NCBI RefSeq assembly: GCF_900168025.1
Contig: NZ_FUYN01000009.1
Span: 1-45,107 of the forward strand
Reading direction: 5' to 3'
DNA: 45,107 nucleotides
From: Acetoanaerobium noterae
GTDB taxonomy: Bacteria; Bacillota; Clostridia; Peptostreptococcales; Filifactoraceae
Shown here: piece by piece, positions 9,075-17,433 of the stretch
Layout of the letters: every line of letters starts with the position of its first letter
Position numbering within the stretch: position 1 is the stretch's first letter
Position numbers and translations under genes: made by a program
The notes under the pieces: generated by a model
The model's database searches: none
Told to the model about the DNA's origin: nothing
What the model saw: the letters and a program-made list of their open reading frames with translations, nothing else

Positions 9075-10406
9075 TTATTGTTCAATATCTATTTCAACGC
9101 TGGACTTGAACTCTACTGTAACCTTGTTATCGAAGATCGTTATCTTCTTTATAAGCCTTCTGACCAGCTGCTCATCGTATTCAATCAGCTCACCAGTCTG
9201 CTCTTTAAGGAACTCGGCCATTTCTTCAATACGCTGTCTCTTGCCTTGGCGCTCAGCATTTTGCACTTGGGTATTTTGCTTTAAATCCCGCAATCGGTAA
9301 ATCTCATCAGCTACGTTGTTATAGTCAGCCTTGGAATTTGCTAGATTTAAAAGTTCTTTTTGTAACTCTTCCAGCTTCTCATCAAAATCATCGGTGGCTT
9401 TGTCGTCTTCTTCATTGAGCACAGTAGAAATGTTCACTTGCAAAGTTTCAAGGAAGGTATTCTTACTACCAAGCGCCTCGTTAATTGCTTTGATAACTGC
9501 ATTTTGGAGAGTTTCTTCATTTACCGTTGGTGAACAGCAATCCGAGCCTTTCTCCTCAAGGCGGCTAACACATCGCCAGACTATGGACCTGCATCCTCGA
9601 TTGTTCCAATGCACCCTCCTGTAGATCTCTCCACATTCACCGCAATAAACAATGCTTGATAACGCATATCTGCTGCTATAGACTCTTTTCTTGCCATTCT
9701 TCCCAGTATAGAGATTTGCGCGTCGTACTAGCTCTTCCTGCACCTGCATGAAAATTTCACGCGGGATTATAGGCTCGTGGCTGTTCTCGACATAATATTG
9801 CGGAACAATGCCATTGTTGACCACACGCTTCTTTGATAGAAAGTCGACGGTATAGGTCTTCTGCAGCAGGGCGTCCCCGATATACTTCTCATTTTGCAAA
9901 ATTTTCTTGAGTGTCTCCGGTCTCCACTTCGCTTTATTTGCCGCCGTTAGAATTCCGTCAGCTTCCAAACCTCGTGCTATTTGCAGAAGACTTGCACCCT
10001 CAATATATTCGCGGTAGATGCGTTTCACCACTTCAGCTTCTTCCTGGACAATAACCAGCCGCTTATTCTCTTTGGTATAGCCTAAGAACCGATTATGATT
10101 GATTTGAACCTCTCCTTGCTGATAGCGATACTGAATGCCAAGCTTTACGTTCTGGCTGAGCGATTGGCTTTCCTGTTGGGCCAGGGATGCCATAATCGTT
10201 AGCATAACCTCTCCCTTGGAGTCCATAGTATTGATATTCTCTTTCTCGAAAAAAACAGGAATATTCTTGTCTTTGAGCTGTCTAATGAATTTCAAACAAT
10301 CCAGGGTGTTTCGAGCAAAACGGCTGATGGATTTGGTAATAATCATGTCGATTTTACCTTTCATGCTGTCCTCAATCATGCGGTTGAACTCATCACGCTT
10401 CTTTGT
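9075..10406 (-). pseudogene. Large serine recombinase, N-terminal catalytic part deleted
   Basis: About 440 residues of a large serine recombinase (TnpX/integrase type). Visible parts are the end of the resolvase domain ([11 protein letters not shown]...[10 protein letters not shown]-like), the recombinase domain (GYTKENKRL...IYREYIEG...[10 protein letters not shown]), a zinc ribbon ([11 protein letters not shown]...WRC) and a C-terminal coiled coil with VEFKSSVEI. The [10 protein letters not shown] segment at its beginning is where the family would continue upstream through the catalytic Ser and Arg residues. Instead, at about base 10406 the frame runs into unrelated sequence with a stop. 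The start of the gene has therefore been lost by a deletion that fused it to the small gene upstream. Inactive as a recombinase; a restart at 10379 would lack the active site. Confidence 0.88.
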
Positions 10407-10678
10407 ATTGGTTTGTAATGGTCAAGCTGTTCATGCAGCAGCTTCGCTTTCAAATCCGAACCAAACTCTGTAATGACATCCAATACCATAATTGAAGAAT
10501 TGCCATATATTTCTTTACACTCACGAACAATATTCGTATAGCTATTGTTCATGCCCCATAAGACGTCTGAGTATATATCAAGAAGCAAATGAGCATCATG
10601 ATATACCTTTTCATCAAACTCATCATAAACCTTGAAAGAGTTCATTAATCTCTCAAGTCCGTTCGTTGTCTTTCCCAT
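10376..10678 (-). CDS. Small unknown protein of a mobile element, 3' end fused to recombinase debris
   Basis: A 100-residue soluble protein of unknown function, with a strong AGGTGAGG ribosome site before its ATG. It is largely helical and acidic ([21 protein letters not shown]). The last ten or so residues (QRSVMSSTA) are read out of frame from recombinase DNA, so the natural C-terminus has been replaced by the deletion junction near 10406. It shares a divergent promoter region with the XRE gene at 10861. I do not recognise the family; position suggests an accessory gene of the integrative element. Confidence 0.55.
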   Translation of the reverse strand: MGKTTNGLERLMNSFKVYDEFDEKVYHDAHLLLDIYSDVLWGMNNSYTNIVRECKEIYGNSSIMVLDVITEFGSDLKAKLLHEQLDHYKPIQRSVMSSTA

Positions 10679-10755
10679 TTAAACCTCACCTCTTTTACTG
10701 ATTTCTCTGCTGTTTTTGTTGACTTACTGCAATATTTTATGCTATTATTTTATGC

Positions 10756-10800
10756 GAACACACGTTCTGTTTGTTCATTATACATGAACCATTTGTTCAT
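10756..10800. promoter_or_regulatory. Operator cluster for the XRE regulator (divergent promoter)
   Basis: Three half-related palindromes occur in 45 bases: GAACACACGTTC (10756-10767), TGTTCAT...ATGAAC (10772-10789) and ATGAACCATTTGTTCAT (10784-10800). Repeated GTTCAT/ATGAAC half-sites between divergent genes are typical operators of XRE/ImmR-type repressors, so the neighbouring XRE protein probably regulates both directions. Confidence 0.65.
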
Positions 10801-10860
10801 GTCAATATTTATGATATTTTACAAAATTTATAACTCATGTTTTTAGAAGAGGTGTGTACT

Positions 10861-11268
10861 ATGACTATGACATTAGGAAGTAAAGTTAAGCTTCTACGTA
10901 GCGAACGTAACATGACCCAACCTGATCTTGCTACTGAATTAGGTGTTACCGTTCGTACTGTTGCTTATTATGAAAATGATGAAAGGCAGCCCAAGAAGGA
11001 TATAATTATGAAACTCTGCGAATTATTTGGTGTTTCTACTGATTATCTATTATCCGATAACGATGCGTTCTTAATAGAAGCAAAAGAAAAGTATGGATAT
11101 CGAGGTAAAAAAAAAGCTGAATCGTTTATTAACGATACAGCTCTACTCTTTGCCGGTGGAGAATTGAGTGAAGATGACCAAGATAAGGTCTTCAAAGCAA
11201 TCACCGAAATATATTGGTTGTCGAAGGAAAAAAACAAAAAATATACTCCGAAAAAATATCGAGACTAA
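10861..11268 (+). CDS. XRE-family transcriptional regulator (ImmR-like)
   Basis: A 135-residue protein with an N-terminal helix-turn-helix (MTQPDLATELGVTVRTVAYY) and the PKKDIIMKLCELFGVSTDYLL tail common to Cro/C1 repressors. A longer C-terminal helix region follows. The ATG at 10861 was chosen because GAGGTG lies at the right distance; the longer frame start at 10837 has no ribosome site. It is followed 39 bases later by an ImmA-type protease, the standard repressor/anti-repressor pair of integrative elements such as ICEBs1. It probably once controlled excision of the element whose recombinase is now broken. Confidence 0.88.
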   Translation: MTMTLGSKVKLLRSERNMTQPDLATELGVTVRTVAYYENDERQPKKDIIMKLCELFGVSTDYLLSDNDAFLIEAKEKYGYRGKKKAESFINDTALLFAGGELSEDDQDKVFKAITEIYWLSKEKNKKYTPKKYRD

Positions 11269-11307
11269 GAAAAGTAATTTCTTTGAAACTCTGCAAGGGG
11301 GAATTAT

Positions 11308-11814
11308 TTGAACAATTACATTATAGAACGCTCAACAAGACTTGTTAAAAAATATGCGACTAGAGACCCTTTTGAAATCGCCGGTAATATGAATATCAAT
11401 ATTCTGTTTATGGACCTTGGCAACCTGAAAGGCTTTTATAAGAGAGATGGGCATAACCGGTTTATTGTCATCAATGAAGGCATTTCTGAACCATTACAGA
11501 AAATAGTATGTGCCCACGAATTAGGACATGATCAGCTTCACAGGCATCTTTCAAAAAATTATGCGCTTCAAGAGTTTGCCATTTATGATATGACATGTAA
11601 ACCGGAATATGAGGCAAATGTGTTCGCCTCATCATTATTGCTGTCTGACGAAGATATACTTTCTCTATTTAGGCAAGATTACAACTTCTATGAAACCGCA
11701 AAGTTTCTGGCAACTGATCCGAATTTATTAGCAATTAAACTTATGACTATGACTAATTCAAATAACTTCAAGTATATTCTACCTCAAGATTTAAAAAGCG
11801 ATTTTTTAAAATAA
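11308..11814 (+). CDS. ImmA/IrrE-family metallopeptidase
   Basis: A 168-residue soluble zinc protease with the HELGH motif (H70, E71, H74) and the downstream EYEANVFAS segment that supplies the third ligand. In characterised systems such proteins cleave the partner XRE repressor after a stress or signal. The start codon is TTG at 11308, behind AAGGGGGA. It is cotranscribed with the XRE gene, and a strong terminator follows directly. It may be a functional remnant of an otherwise decayed element. Confidence 0.88.
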   Translation: MNNYIIERSTRLVKKYATRDPFEIAGNMNINILFMDLGNLKGFYKRDGHNRFIVINEGISEPLQKIVCAHELGHDQLHRHLSKNYALQEFAIYDMTCKPEYEANVFASSLLLSDEDILSLFRQDYNFYETAKFLATDPNLLAIKLMTMTNSNNFKYILPQDLKSDFLK

Positions 11815-11815
11815 A

Positions 11816-11851
11816 CAGCAGCAAATCATTAAAGCTAATGATTTGCTGCTG
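11816..11851. terminator. Strong bidirectional terminator
   Basis: A perfect 16-bp stem (CAGCAGCAAATCATTA with its complement) closes a four-base loop. T-rich sequence follows on the plus strand and TTTAAAATAAA-type sequence on the other. It separates the ImmA gene (plus) from the end of the copper operon (minus) and can serve both. Confidence 0.9.
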
Positions 11852-11866
11852 TCATTTTGTTTATTA

Positions 11867-12013
11867 TTAACTTTTATTTTCGCGTTTTGTAGTATTTTCT
11901 GTCACCGATTTAAGCTCACAGCAATTTAATCCGCCTTCTCCATAAGTACTCTTATTTTGATCAGCTAATGTTTCAAGAAATTTTTTCCATTTGCGTTTTA
12001 TTTTATTCAACAT
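11867..12013 (-). CDS. Microprotein with an LNCC motif (LDCC-type putative metal-binding protein)
   Basis: A 48-residue protein, too short for most gene finders. The N-terminus is basic and amphipathic (NKIKRKWKKFLETLADQN), followed by YGEGGLNCCELK. I recognise the pattern WKKFLE.LA..N...YG...LDCC of the small LDCC-motif putative metal-binding proteins; here Asp is replaced by Asn. The ATG at 12013 lies seven bases behind AGGTGG. It is the last gene of the copper operon, 45 bases after the SafE fusion gene and just before the terminator, so it is probably cotranscribed. The adjacent cysteines suggest a Cu(I) or Zn site, but function is unknown. Confidence 0.7.
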   Translation of the reverse strand: MLNKIKRKWKKFLETLADQNKSTYGEGGLNCCELKSVTENTTKRENKS

Positions 12014-12058
12014 CGTCATTCCACCTTTCTTCACTGGTCCACTCAATAATTTTGAGAG

Positions 12059-13333
12059 TTACTCAACAACTTCAATATAACTGGTTATCATACCCATCCA
12101 ACAAGTATATGCAATCTTACCTTTCTCAGTAGGGGTAAAGTTTATAACATTTTCACCGGGATATAGGGTCTGCTCTATCCCCAAAGAGGGTATTGCTAGT
12201 GGATTATTACAACCATTCATATTCTCTACATCAGCGTTGATAATCAGTTTTACCGGAATACCAACTTGAACTTGTATTGGCTCATATTCATTTGCCTGTA
12301 AATCAAAACTCACCTCTTGAAGATCATTTGTAACCAGTGTTGCTATTGTCACTGACCCGTCTGATTGGAATGGTATAATCACACCTGCAAGAGCTGCACC
12401 TCTCGAAAACATCGCAAGTCCTAATATAAAAATAAGTAGACCGCTAAACTTCATGATATGCTTCGAGAAGCGATGTTCCAACAATGAGCTGATAAACCCC
12501 AGGGCAAACATTAATGGAAACGTACCGATGCTAAAATAGAACATTGATAATGCTCCGCTAATAACACTTCCTGTACCCAGTGCATAGAGTTGCATGGATT
12601 GCAACGGTCCACATGGCATAAACCCATTAGCCACTCCAACGAAATAAGGCCCTTTTGATGAGAGTTTCAGTAGTGGTTTCTTTATGAAATCAGATAACCT
12701 AAAAGTCGGTAAGTTAAGCTGAAAAATCTTGAGCATTTTAACAGCCATTAGGATCATAGCAACACTTACAGCAATGGTGACATAGCCTCGTATCTGACCG
12801 GAAAAGCTTAATACTGATCCTAGCCCTCCAACAATGCCACCCAGGATTGTATAAGAGGTCACTCTGCCCAAATTGTAAAGTAAACTTGGATATGATGGTT
12901 TCAGATGCTTATATCTATTACATTGAGTGATATTAATACCGCCACACATTGCAATACAGTGTACAGATGTTAGAAGACCAACAATAAATAGTGCACCATA
13001 ATCCATGTTTTGTCGGATATTTGGTAAAAAATCGAATTTCAGACTATTACCATATCTTAGTATCATATAAGTCAAGATCACCATAGATAAAAGCGTAATG
13101 GCTAACTTGAGTTTACGAAACGAATCTTTTTCAACCACCGAATATCCGATAGCTTTCAATCTAGCGTCAATTAAAGAATCGTCTAAAGTTCGTTCATGCA
13201 CTATAATTACATGATTCTTTGACGCATTTGCTTGCACCGATTGTATCGAATCCAGTTTTTCAAGTTCCATTTTTATCTTTTTTTCACAGTGACCACAGGT
13301 CATCCCCTGAACAAAGATCTTTGTTTCCATCAT
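12059..13333 (-). CDS. HMA - SafE/UreH-like membrane - cupredoxin-like fusion protein
   Basis: A 424-residue three-part protein. Residues 1-65 are an HMA domain with GMTCGHC (C13/C16). Residues 75-315 hold seven or so membrane segments of the TauE/SafE, UreH-like type, with conserved HCIAMCGG near the first helix and NGFMPCGP in the middle. The C-terminal 100 residues look like a cupredoxin-type beta domain with potential ligands GCNNP and CWMGM. Related fusions lie in copper operons and are thought to move or deliver copper across the membrane; sulfite export is unlikely. The ATG overlaps the TAA of the upstream gene (TAATG), indicating translational coupling. Direction of transport is unknown. 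Confidence 0.82.
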   Translation of the reverse strand: MMETKIFVQGMTCGHCEKKIKMELEKLDSIQSVQANASKNHVIIVHERTLDDSLIDARLKAIGYSVVEKDSFRKLKLAITLLSMVILTYMILRYGNSLKFDFLPNIRQNMDYGALFIVGLLTSVHCIAMCGGINITQCNRYKHLKPSYPSLLYNLGRVTSYTILGGIVGGLGSVLSFSGQIRGYVTIAVSVAMILMAVKMLKIFQLNLPTFRLSDFIKKPLLKLSSKGPYFVGVANGFMPCGPLQSMQLYALGTGSVISGALSMFYFSIGTFPLMFALGFISSLLEHRFSKHIMKFSGLLIFILGLAMFSRGAALAGVIIPFQSDGSVTIATLVTNDLQEVSFDLQANEYEPIQVQVGIPVKLIINADVENMNGCNNPLAIPSLGIEQTLYPGENVINFTPTEKGKIAYTCWMGMITSYIEVVE

Positions 13334-13842
13334 TATCTTTTCCAATTTGCAAAAAGAGGCTCAAATGCAGCAAGTGATTCTGCGTTAATTGCAATTTGAT
13401 CATCATTTTCAGTCTTCATATCATCTAGAATCGGAACTGGATTACATCCACCTTTGATTTTTTCGATCTGATCAATTGTAAATTGATTACCACAATTATT
13501 GCATATAAGGACATCACCTAGTTGCTCATAATAGCCTCTGCCGGATGAATAACATACCTGGCAGGTATTCAGTGCCGTCCTAACTGTATCGTCATTAGCC
13601 CTAACTGCAATAATCTCCATATAAGTTCCGTTTGATTCATAAGGGTAAAATGAAGCTGTTTTTGTGATATCTTCTTTGTTGATGATGAGTTCACCACCGG
13701 ATGACACTTCAACAGCTTCAGGTGTATTTGTTCCACCTGTGGTAAACGTTAAAATTGCAAGTACTAGCACTGCCAGAATACTTCCTGATATAATGAATAT
13801 AGTTTTCTTGTTCATTTTAGTATTTTTTGAGGCTGCTTTCAT
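13333..13842 (-). CDS. DUF2318-type membrane-anchored Cys protein
   Basis: A 169-residue protein with one N-terminal membrane anchor (residues 14-34) and an extracytoplasmic domain containing two CxxC pairs (CQVC at 94/97 and CNNC at 114/117) and a further Cys at 133 in GGCNPVP. The spacing and the ICNNCGNQF stretch match the DUF2318 family, which is found beside metal transporters and predicted to bind a metal or Fe-S centre. AAGGAG precedes the ATG. The 3' end overlaps the SafE fusion gene by one base, so the two products probably work together, for instance DUF2318 handing metal to the cupredoxin-like domain. Confidence 0.82.
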   Translation of the reverse strand: MKAASKNTKMNKKTIFIISGSILAVLVLAILTFTTGGTNTPEAVEVSSGGELIINKEDITKTASFYPYESNGTYMEIIAVRANDDTVRTALNTCQVCYSSGRGYYEQLGDVLICNNCGNQFTIDQIEKIKGGCNPVPILDDMKTENDDQIAINAESLAAFEPLFANWKR

Positions 13843-13913
13843 GTTTTCTCCTTCAAAATTCGATTAATTTATTTTAATACACATTATTTTTAGAATGTTT
13901 TAATTTTCATATC

Positions 13914-15296
13914 TTATTTCTTGAGGATTTCTTGAGGTAATTCAATAGAAAATGTCGTTCCCACATCGAGTTGCGATTGAAGCATTACTTTACCTTTAAT
14001 GCTTTCAATATTCTCTTTTACTATATAAAGTCCCAGTCCATTTCCCTGAATATTTGAAGTAATACTACTTCTATAATACGCATCAAACACTTTATCAGCT
14101 TCATGATGTGCTATACCGATTCCCGTGTCTTGAATTTTTATAATCAGCATTCCGTTTGATAATATATAACTAATCCGAACAATCCCTCCTTCACCTGTGT
14201 ACTTATAAGCATTGGTTACTATATTATAAATGGATTGACTTAGCTTATATTTATCTGTTTTCATCCATATCTTTTCATCAGATAATAATTCTAATTGTAT
14301 TTGTTTCTTTTTAAACTGAGCCATCAGTCCCTGTTGAATCTGCCTCAATAAGGGATATAGTTCAAAACGCTCAATCTTAAGTTCATCTATATCAGAACCG
14401 GCGTCTATCATCGAACTCATATTGGAAATAATGGATTTTATATCCTTGATCTGATTCTGACAAACATTCAATTCATTGGTATTAGCCTCAATTATACCGT
14501 CTTCTATTGCTTCCAAATGTGTTTGGAGAATTGTCAACGGCGTCCTCGTTTGATGCACCAGTTGATCAATTAATGATTTTCTAGTGGTTTGTTTCATCCT
14601 TAAACGTGCATGTAATTCCATGAGACTTTCCCTGATACCATTAACTTCTTTTATACCACTAGGAAAAAGTTTAACCTCTTTCCCCAGCTGAATATCACTA
14701 GCCAATTTTTCTGTTTCTTTTAGTGATTTGCTCATTTTCCTGCTAATTATCATACCAATTATTACCGCTGCTATGATAGCTATACCAATGGCAAACATAC
14801 TATTAATTAATAAAGCAGACTTGAAACGTCTTGCTATAAACGAATTTTCTGCCAGGCTATGAATCGTTATGTTTATAATTCCTAATGTTTGATTATCCGA
14901 TGATATTTCAATTTGCCGTGTTTCCTGAGATGAAAGATCCATGACTTGGTCCATCATCCATCCTCCCATCATATTATTCATCATCGATGAAGTCATATAA
15001 TTTTCACCACCAACATCAATAATCAATTGACCGGATGGATCATATAGTTTTATTTCGATAATGGGGTCATTGATATGAGATTCCAATTCTATCGCCATCT
15101 GACTGTATGAAATTTCTTCTGATGATAATGCCTTAGTTGTGTAGTCAGTAAGCTGACCGACGTGAAGTTCATAACTTTCGTTAAGATAATCTGAAAAATA
15201 GCGGTCTGTTAGGAAAGTTAATATAATTGTATTTGCGGAAATAGCAGTTACAGAAACAACAATAAGAATCAAAAGCCATATTTTTCTCAGAGACAT
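13914..15296 (-). CDS. Sensor histidine kinase with Met-rich sensor loop
   Basis: A 460-residue membrane kinase. One transmembrane helix lies at 6-28, an extracytoplasmic loop at 30-160 and a second helix at about 163-185, then HAMP, a HisKA region with H248 in LVHQTRTPLT, an N box (NIVTNAYKYTGEG) and G boxes (DTGIGI, GNGLGL). The loop carries a strikingly Met-rich patch (residues 101-119: 8 Met in 19), the type of site that binds Cu(I) or Ag(I). Its ATG overlaps the response regulator stop codon (TAATG). It probably senses envelope copper or silver and phosphorylates the adjacent regulator. Confidence 0.92.
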   Translation of the reverse strand: MSLRKIWLLILIVVSVTAISANTIILTFLTDRYFSDYLNESYELHVGQLTDYTTKALSSEEISYSQMAIELESHINDPIIEIKLYDPSGQLIIDVGGENYMTSSMMNNMMGGWMMDQVMDLSSQETRQIEISSDNQTLGIINITIHSLAENSFIARRFKSALLINSMFAIGIAIIAAVIIGMIISRKMSKSLKETEKLASDIQLGKEVKLFPSGIKEVNGIRESLMELHARLRMKQTTRKSLIDQLVHQTRTPLTILQTHLEAIEDGIIEANTNELNVCQNQIKDIKSIISNMSSMIDAGSDIDELKIERFELYPLLRQIQQGLMAQFKKKQIQLELLSDEKIWMKTDKYKLSQSIYNIVTNAYKYTGEGGIVRISYILSNGMLIIKIQDTGIGIAHHEADKVFDAYYRSSITSNIQGNGLGLYIVKENIESIKGKVMLQSQLDVGTTFSIELPQEILKK

Positions 15297-15979
15297 TAAC
15301 GATCACCTCCATCAAACACATAGCCCTGCCCATACTTTGTTTTCAAATATTGAGGGTTTTTCGGATCAGTTTCAATCTTTTGCCGAATGCGTTTGATATA
15401 ACTGTCAATATTTCGATCAAAACCATCATAACCAACACCAAAAGCTAACTCAATCAACTGTTCTCTAGATAAAATCTGATTAATATTTCTAATCAAAGCA
15501 TACAGTAACTTAAATTCAGTGGAAGTTAAATCTATGGTCTCTTTCTGCTTAGTCAATTTCATGGATGATGTGTACAATCTAAAATCACCACAAGTAAGGA
15601 TGATTTCATCTCCGATATTGTATATTCTTTTCATAAAGACTTTTACTCGTTCCACTAATTCTCTTGGGCTAAATGGCTTAACTACATAATCATCAGCACC
15701 CTCTTTGAAACCTTTTAACCTATCCGCTTCTTCTTGCTTCGCCGTCAGCATAATAACAGGTACTTCTGATATTTCACGTATTCTCTGTAAAACTTCAAAT
15801 CCATCAATTCCTGGCATCATAATATCTAAAATAACAAGATGGAACGAATGTTTCGAAAACGTTTCAAGTGCTTCCAATCCATTTTCTGCCAGAAAACATT
15901 CAAAGTCGTTTTTTTGAAGATATTTTATAACGATTGAGCTGATTTCTGATTCGTCTTCTACAACTAAAATTTTATACAT
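15296..15979 (-). CDS. OmpR/PhoB-family response regulator
   Basis: A 227-residue two-domain regulator. The receiver has acidic residues D9/E8, phospho-acceptor D52 (LVILDIMMPGIDG) and K81; the C-terminal winged helix ends with IRQKIE...KTKYGQGYVF. I chose ATG (MYKILVVEDE) behind AAGGTGG over an upstream in-frame GTG. It pairs with the kinase directly downstream. Proteins of this class bind direct repeats with an 11-bp period, and exactly such repeats (TATGAC-N5-TATGAC) occur before four transcription units here and once, reversed, toward arsR. It is the most likely master regulator of the copper-type genes in the window. Confidence 0.94.
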   Translation of the reverse strand: MYKILVVEDESEISSIVIKYLQKNDFECFLAENGLEALETFSKHSFHLVILDIMMPGIDGFEVLQRIREISEVPVIMLTAKQEEADRLKGFKEGADDYVVKPFSPRELVERVKVFMKRIYNIGDEIILTCGDFRLYTSSMKLTKQKETIDLTSTEFKLLYALIRNINQILSREQLIELAFGVGYDGFDRNIDSYIKRIRQKIETDPKNPQYLKTKYGQGYVFDGGDR

Positions 15980-16014
15980 TCGTTCCACCTTCTTTTCATA
16001 ATTTATAAATTTTC

Positions 16015-16779
16015 TTATTCATGTCCTTCAATGATGTCTACTAATTCACCATGCCAATCATGATACCATACAGTTCCGGTAAATCCATTAACACTTAGCA
16101 TACCAACCGTTTCACCACTCTTGTTTACATGAAAAGTATAATATCCATAAAAGTCATGATATTCATCTCCAACTGATAATTCAGAGCCATTGTCTGCTAA
16201 ATACTCCACAGCATTATTATACGCTTCTTCATATGTTAAATCATTTTGATCTGAGAAATCATTACTATAATATTCATCATCTTCATCATAATAATATCCC
16301 ATCATACCACGGCCCATATAACCCGATTGGTGCATTCCGTATTTCAGATTCCACATCATATTCGGACCGTATTCAGGAAAGATTGCTTTTGTATAAGGAT
16401 TAACGAGTAGTTCCATCGCACCTTTTCCGGTGTCTTTTTCAATAATTGAATAATAGTATTCACTATCTGCAAAAACGAAGATGTCACTGACAACAAGTTC
16501 TGTATCATAACCAGATATATATTGCTCAACTGCGTCCGTCAACTCATCAACCGGATAAACATCTTCATTTGTTGATGTCCCAGTATTGCGATAATAGCCC
16601 GACATCATAGATCCCATTTCAAAATATCCGTTATTAATAAAGTCTGTGTTTTCATTGTATCCATTGATTCGATTATTAACCGTACTGTTTGTATCATCCT
16701 GCGCAAATACATAACCACCAACACCTGCGGTGATAAATATTATACCTAATACCAATATCCATACACTTTTATTCTTCAT
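16015..16779 (-). CDS. Exported Met/Tyr-rich PepSY-like protein
   Basis: A 254-residue protein with an N-terminal signal or anchor helix (residues 7-26, ending in VFAQD). Two segments resemble PepSY units: DELTDAVEQYISGYDTELVV...YSIIEKDTGKGAMELLVNPYT and LTYEEAYNNAVEYLADNG...YTFHVNKSGETVGMLSVNG. Between them are Met-rich patches (EMGSMMSGYY, GYMGRGMMGYYYDEDDEYY) that could bind copper. Such proteins are common beside copper two-component systems. It lies 35 bases upstream of the response regulator and is probably part of its operon. A role as periplasmic copper buffer or kinase modulator is inferred. Confidence 0.72.
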   Translation of the reverse strand: MKNKSVWILVLGIIFITAGVGGYVFAQDDTNSTVNNRINGYNENTDFINNGYFEMGSMMSGYYRNTGTSTNEDVYPVDELTDAVEQYISGYDTELVVSDIFVFADSEYYYSIIEKDTGKGAMELLVNPYTKAIFPEYGPNMMWNLKYGMHQSGYMGRGMMGYYYDEDDEYYSNDFSDQNDLTYEEAYNNAVEYLADNGSELSVGDEYHDFYGYYTFHVNKSGETVGMLSVNGFTGTVWYHDWHGELVDIIEGHE

Positions 16780-16785
16780 ATTCTA

Positions 16786-17028
16786 CTACTTCCTTTCTAT
16801 AACACTTTTTCTCTTCAGATATTCTTCTTCTGACAAGTCACCATTCACAAACATCCGTTTTAATGCATCCAGTGAACCATCCGATTCGTGTTTTCTTCTT
16901 CTCATTGATATAATTCCAATAACGGCGATAACCAATCCAATCAAAATCAAATAATACCAAACACTAAAATTACTTCCAAAACCAAAAGAACAAAAACCAT
17001 CATTAAACCAATTATAACCTCGCATCAT
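16786..17028 (-). CDS. Small membrane protein with SHOCT domain
   Basis: An 80-residue protein with one transmembrane segment (residues 24-44), a basic RRRKH stretch and a C-terminal SHOCT motif (LDALKRMFVNGDLSEEEYLKRKSVI). SHOCT is a short helical-hairpin domain found on membrane-linked oligomerising proteins. AAGGTGA precedes the ATG. It lies six bases upstream of the PepSY-like gene and is very probably cotranscribed. Function unknown; small SHOCT proteins often accompany copper and silver resistance genes. Confidence 0.82.
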   Translation of the reverse strand: MMRGYNWFNDGFCSFGFGSNFSVWYYLILIGLVIAVIGIISMRRRKHESDGSLDALKRMFVNGDLSEEEYLKRKSVIERK

Positions 17029-17057
17029 ATGCTTTCACCTTACTTTCATTCATCATT

Positions 17058-17237
17058 TTATTTGATTGTTTCTTTCATTTGAAGATATGTTTTCTCATCT
17101 ATTTCACCCTTTACAAATCGTTCCTTAAGTTGTTCCTCTGGTGATTTGCTTCCTGGAAAGTTTACTTTTCCATTATCCTTACTAAAAAAAAGATAATAAA
17201 TCAATACACCAATTACTACGAACCATATAATCATCAT
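17058..17237 (-). CDS. Second small SHOCT membrane protein
   Basis: A 59-residue protein starting MMIIWFVVIGVLIYYLFF, a single membrane helix, followed by SPEEQLKERFVKGEIDEKTYLQMK, a SHOCT motif closely resembling the one in the next gene. GGAGG lies eight bases before the ATG. It is the first gene of the two-component operon, 62 bases downstream of the TATGAC direct repeat at 17300-17316. It was probably produced by duplication of, or co-evolved with, the 80-residue SHOCT protein. Confidence 0.8.
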   Translation of the reverse strand: MMIIWFVVIGVLIYYLFFSKDNGKVNFPGSKSPEEQLKERFVKGEIDEKTYLQMKETIK

Positions 17238-17299
17238 AACTTTGACCTCCTTATGATCAATATCTATATCCTTTGTATATACCTATTATCTAATACCAA

Positions 17300-17316
17300 T
17301 ATGACGCAATTATGAC
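17300..17316 (-). promoter_or_regulatory. Response-regulator box, two-component operon
   Basis: TATGAC-GCAAT-TATGAC: two identical hexamers with an 11-bp period, as expected for an OmpR-family dimer. On the coding (minus) strand it reads GTCATA-N5-GTCATA and lies 62 bases upstream of the first SHOCT gene, where the second hexamer could replace a -35 element. It is the most perfect of the five copies, suggesting autoregulation of the two-component operon. Confidence 0.7.
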
Positions 17317-17433
17317 TATTACACTTTATTTTCTAGTTTATGGTATAATTATCTGCTCTTTTATCTTGAAATCATATCTATTATTATATATGTGATCGCA
17401 TTGCTGCTTTATCGTGCCACTACTACGGGCACA

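Noticed and set aside
17340-17365. ATTATCTGCTCTTTT resembles one arm of the terminator at 22448-22461
   Set aside because: There is no complementary arm nearby; a short AT-rich match is not sufficient evidence for a terminator or a duplicated segment.
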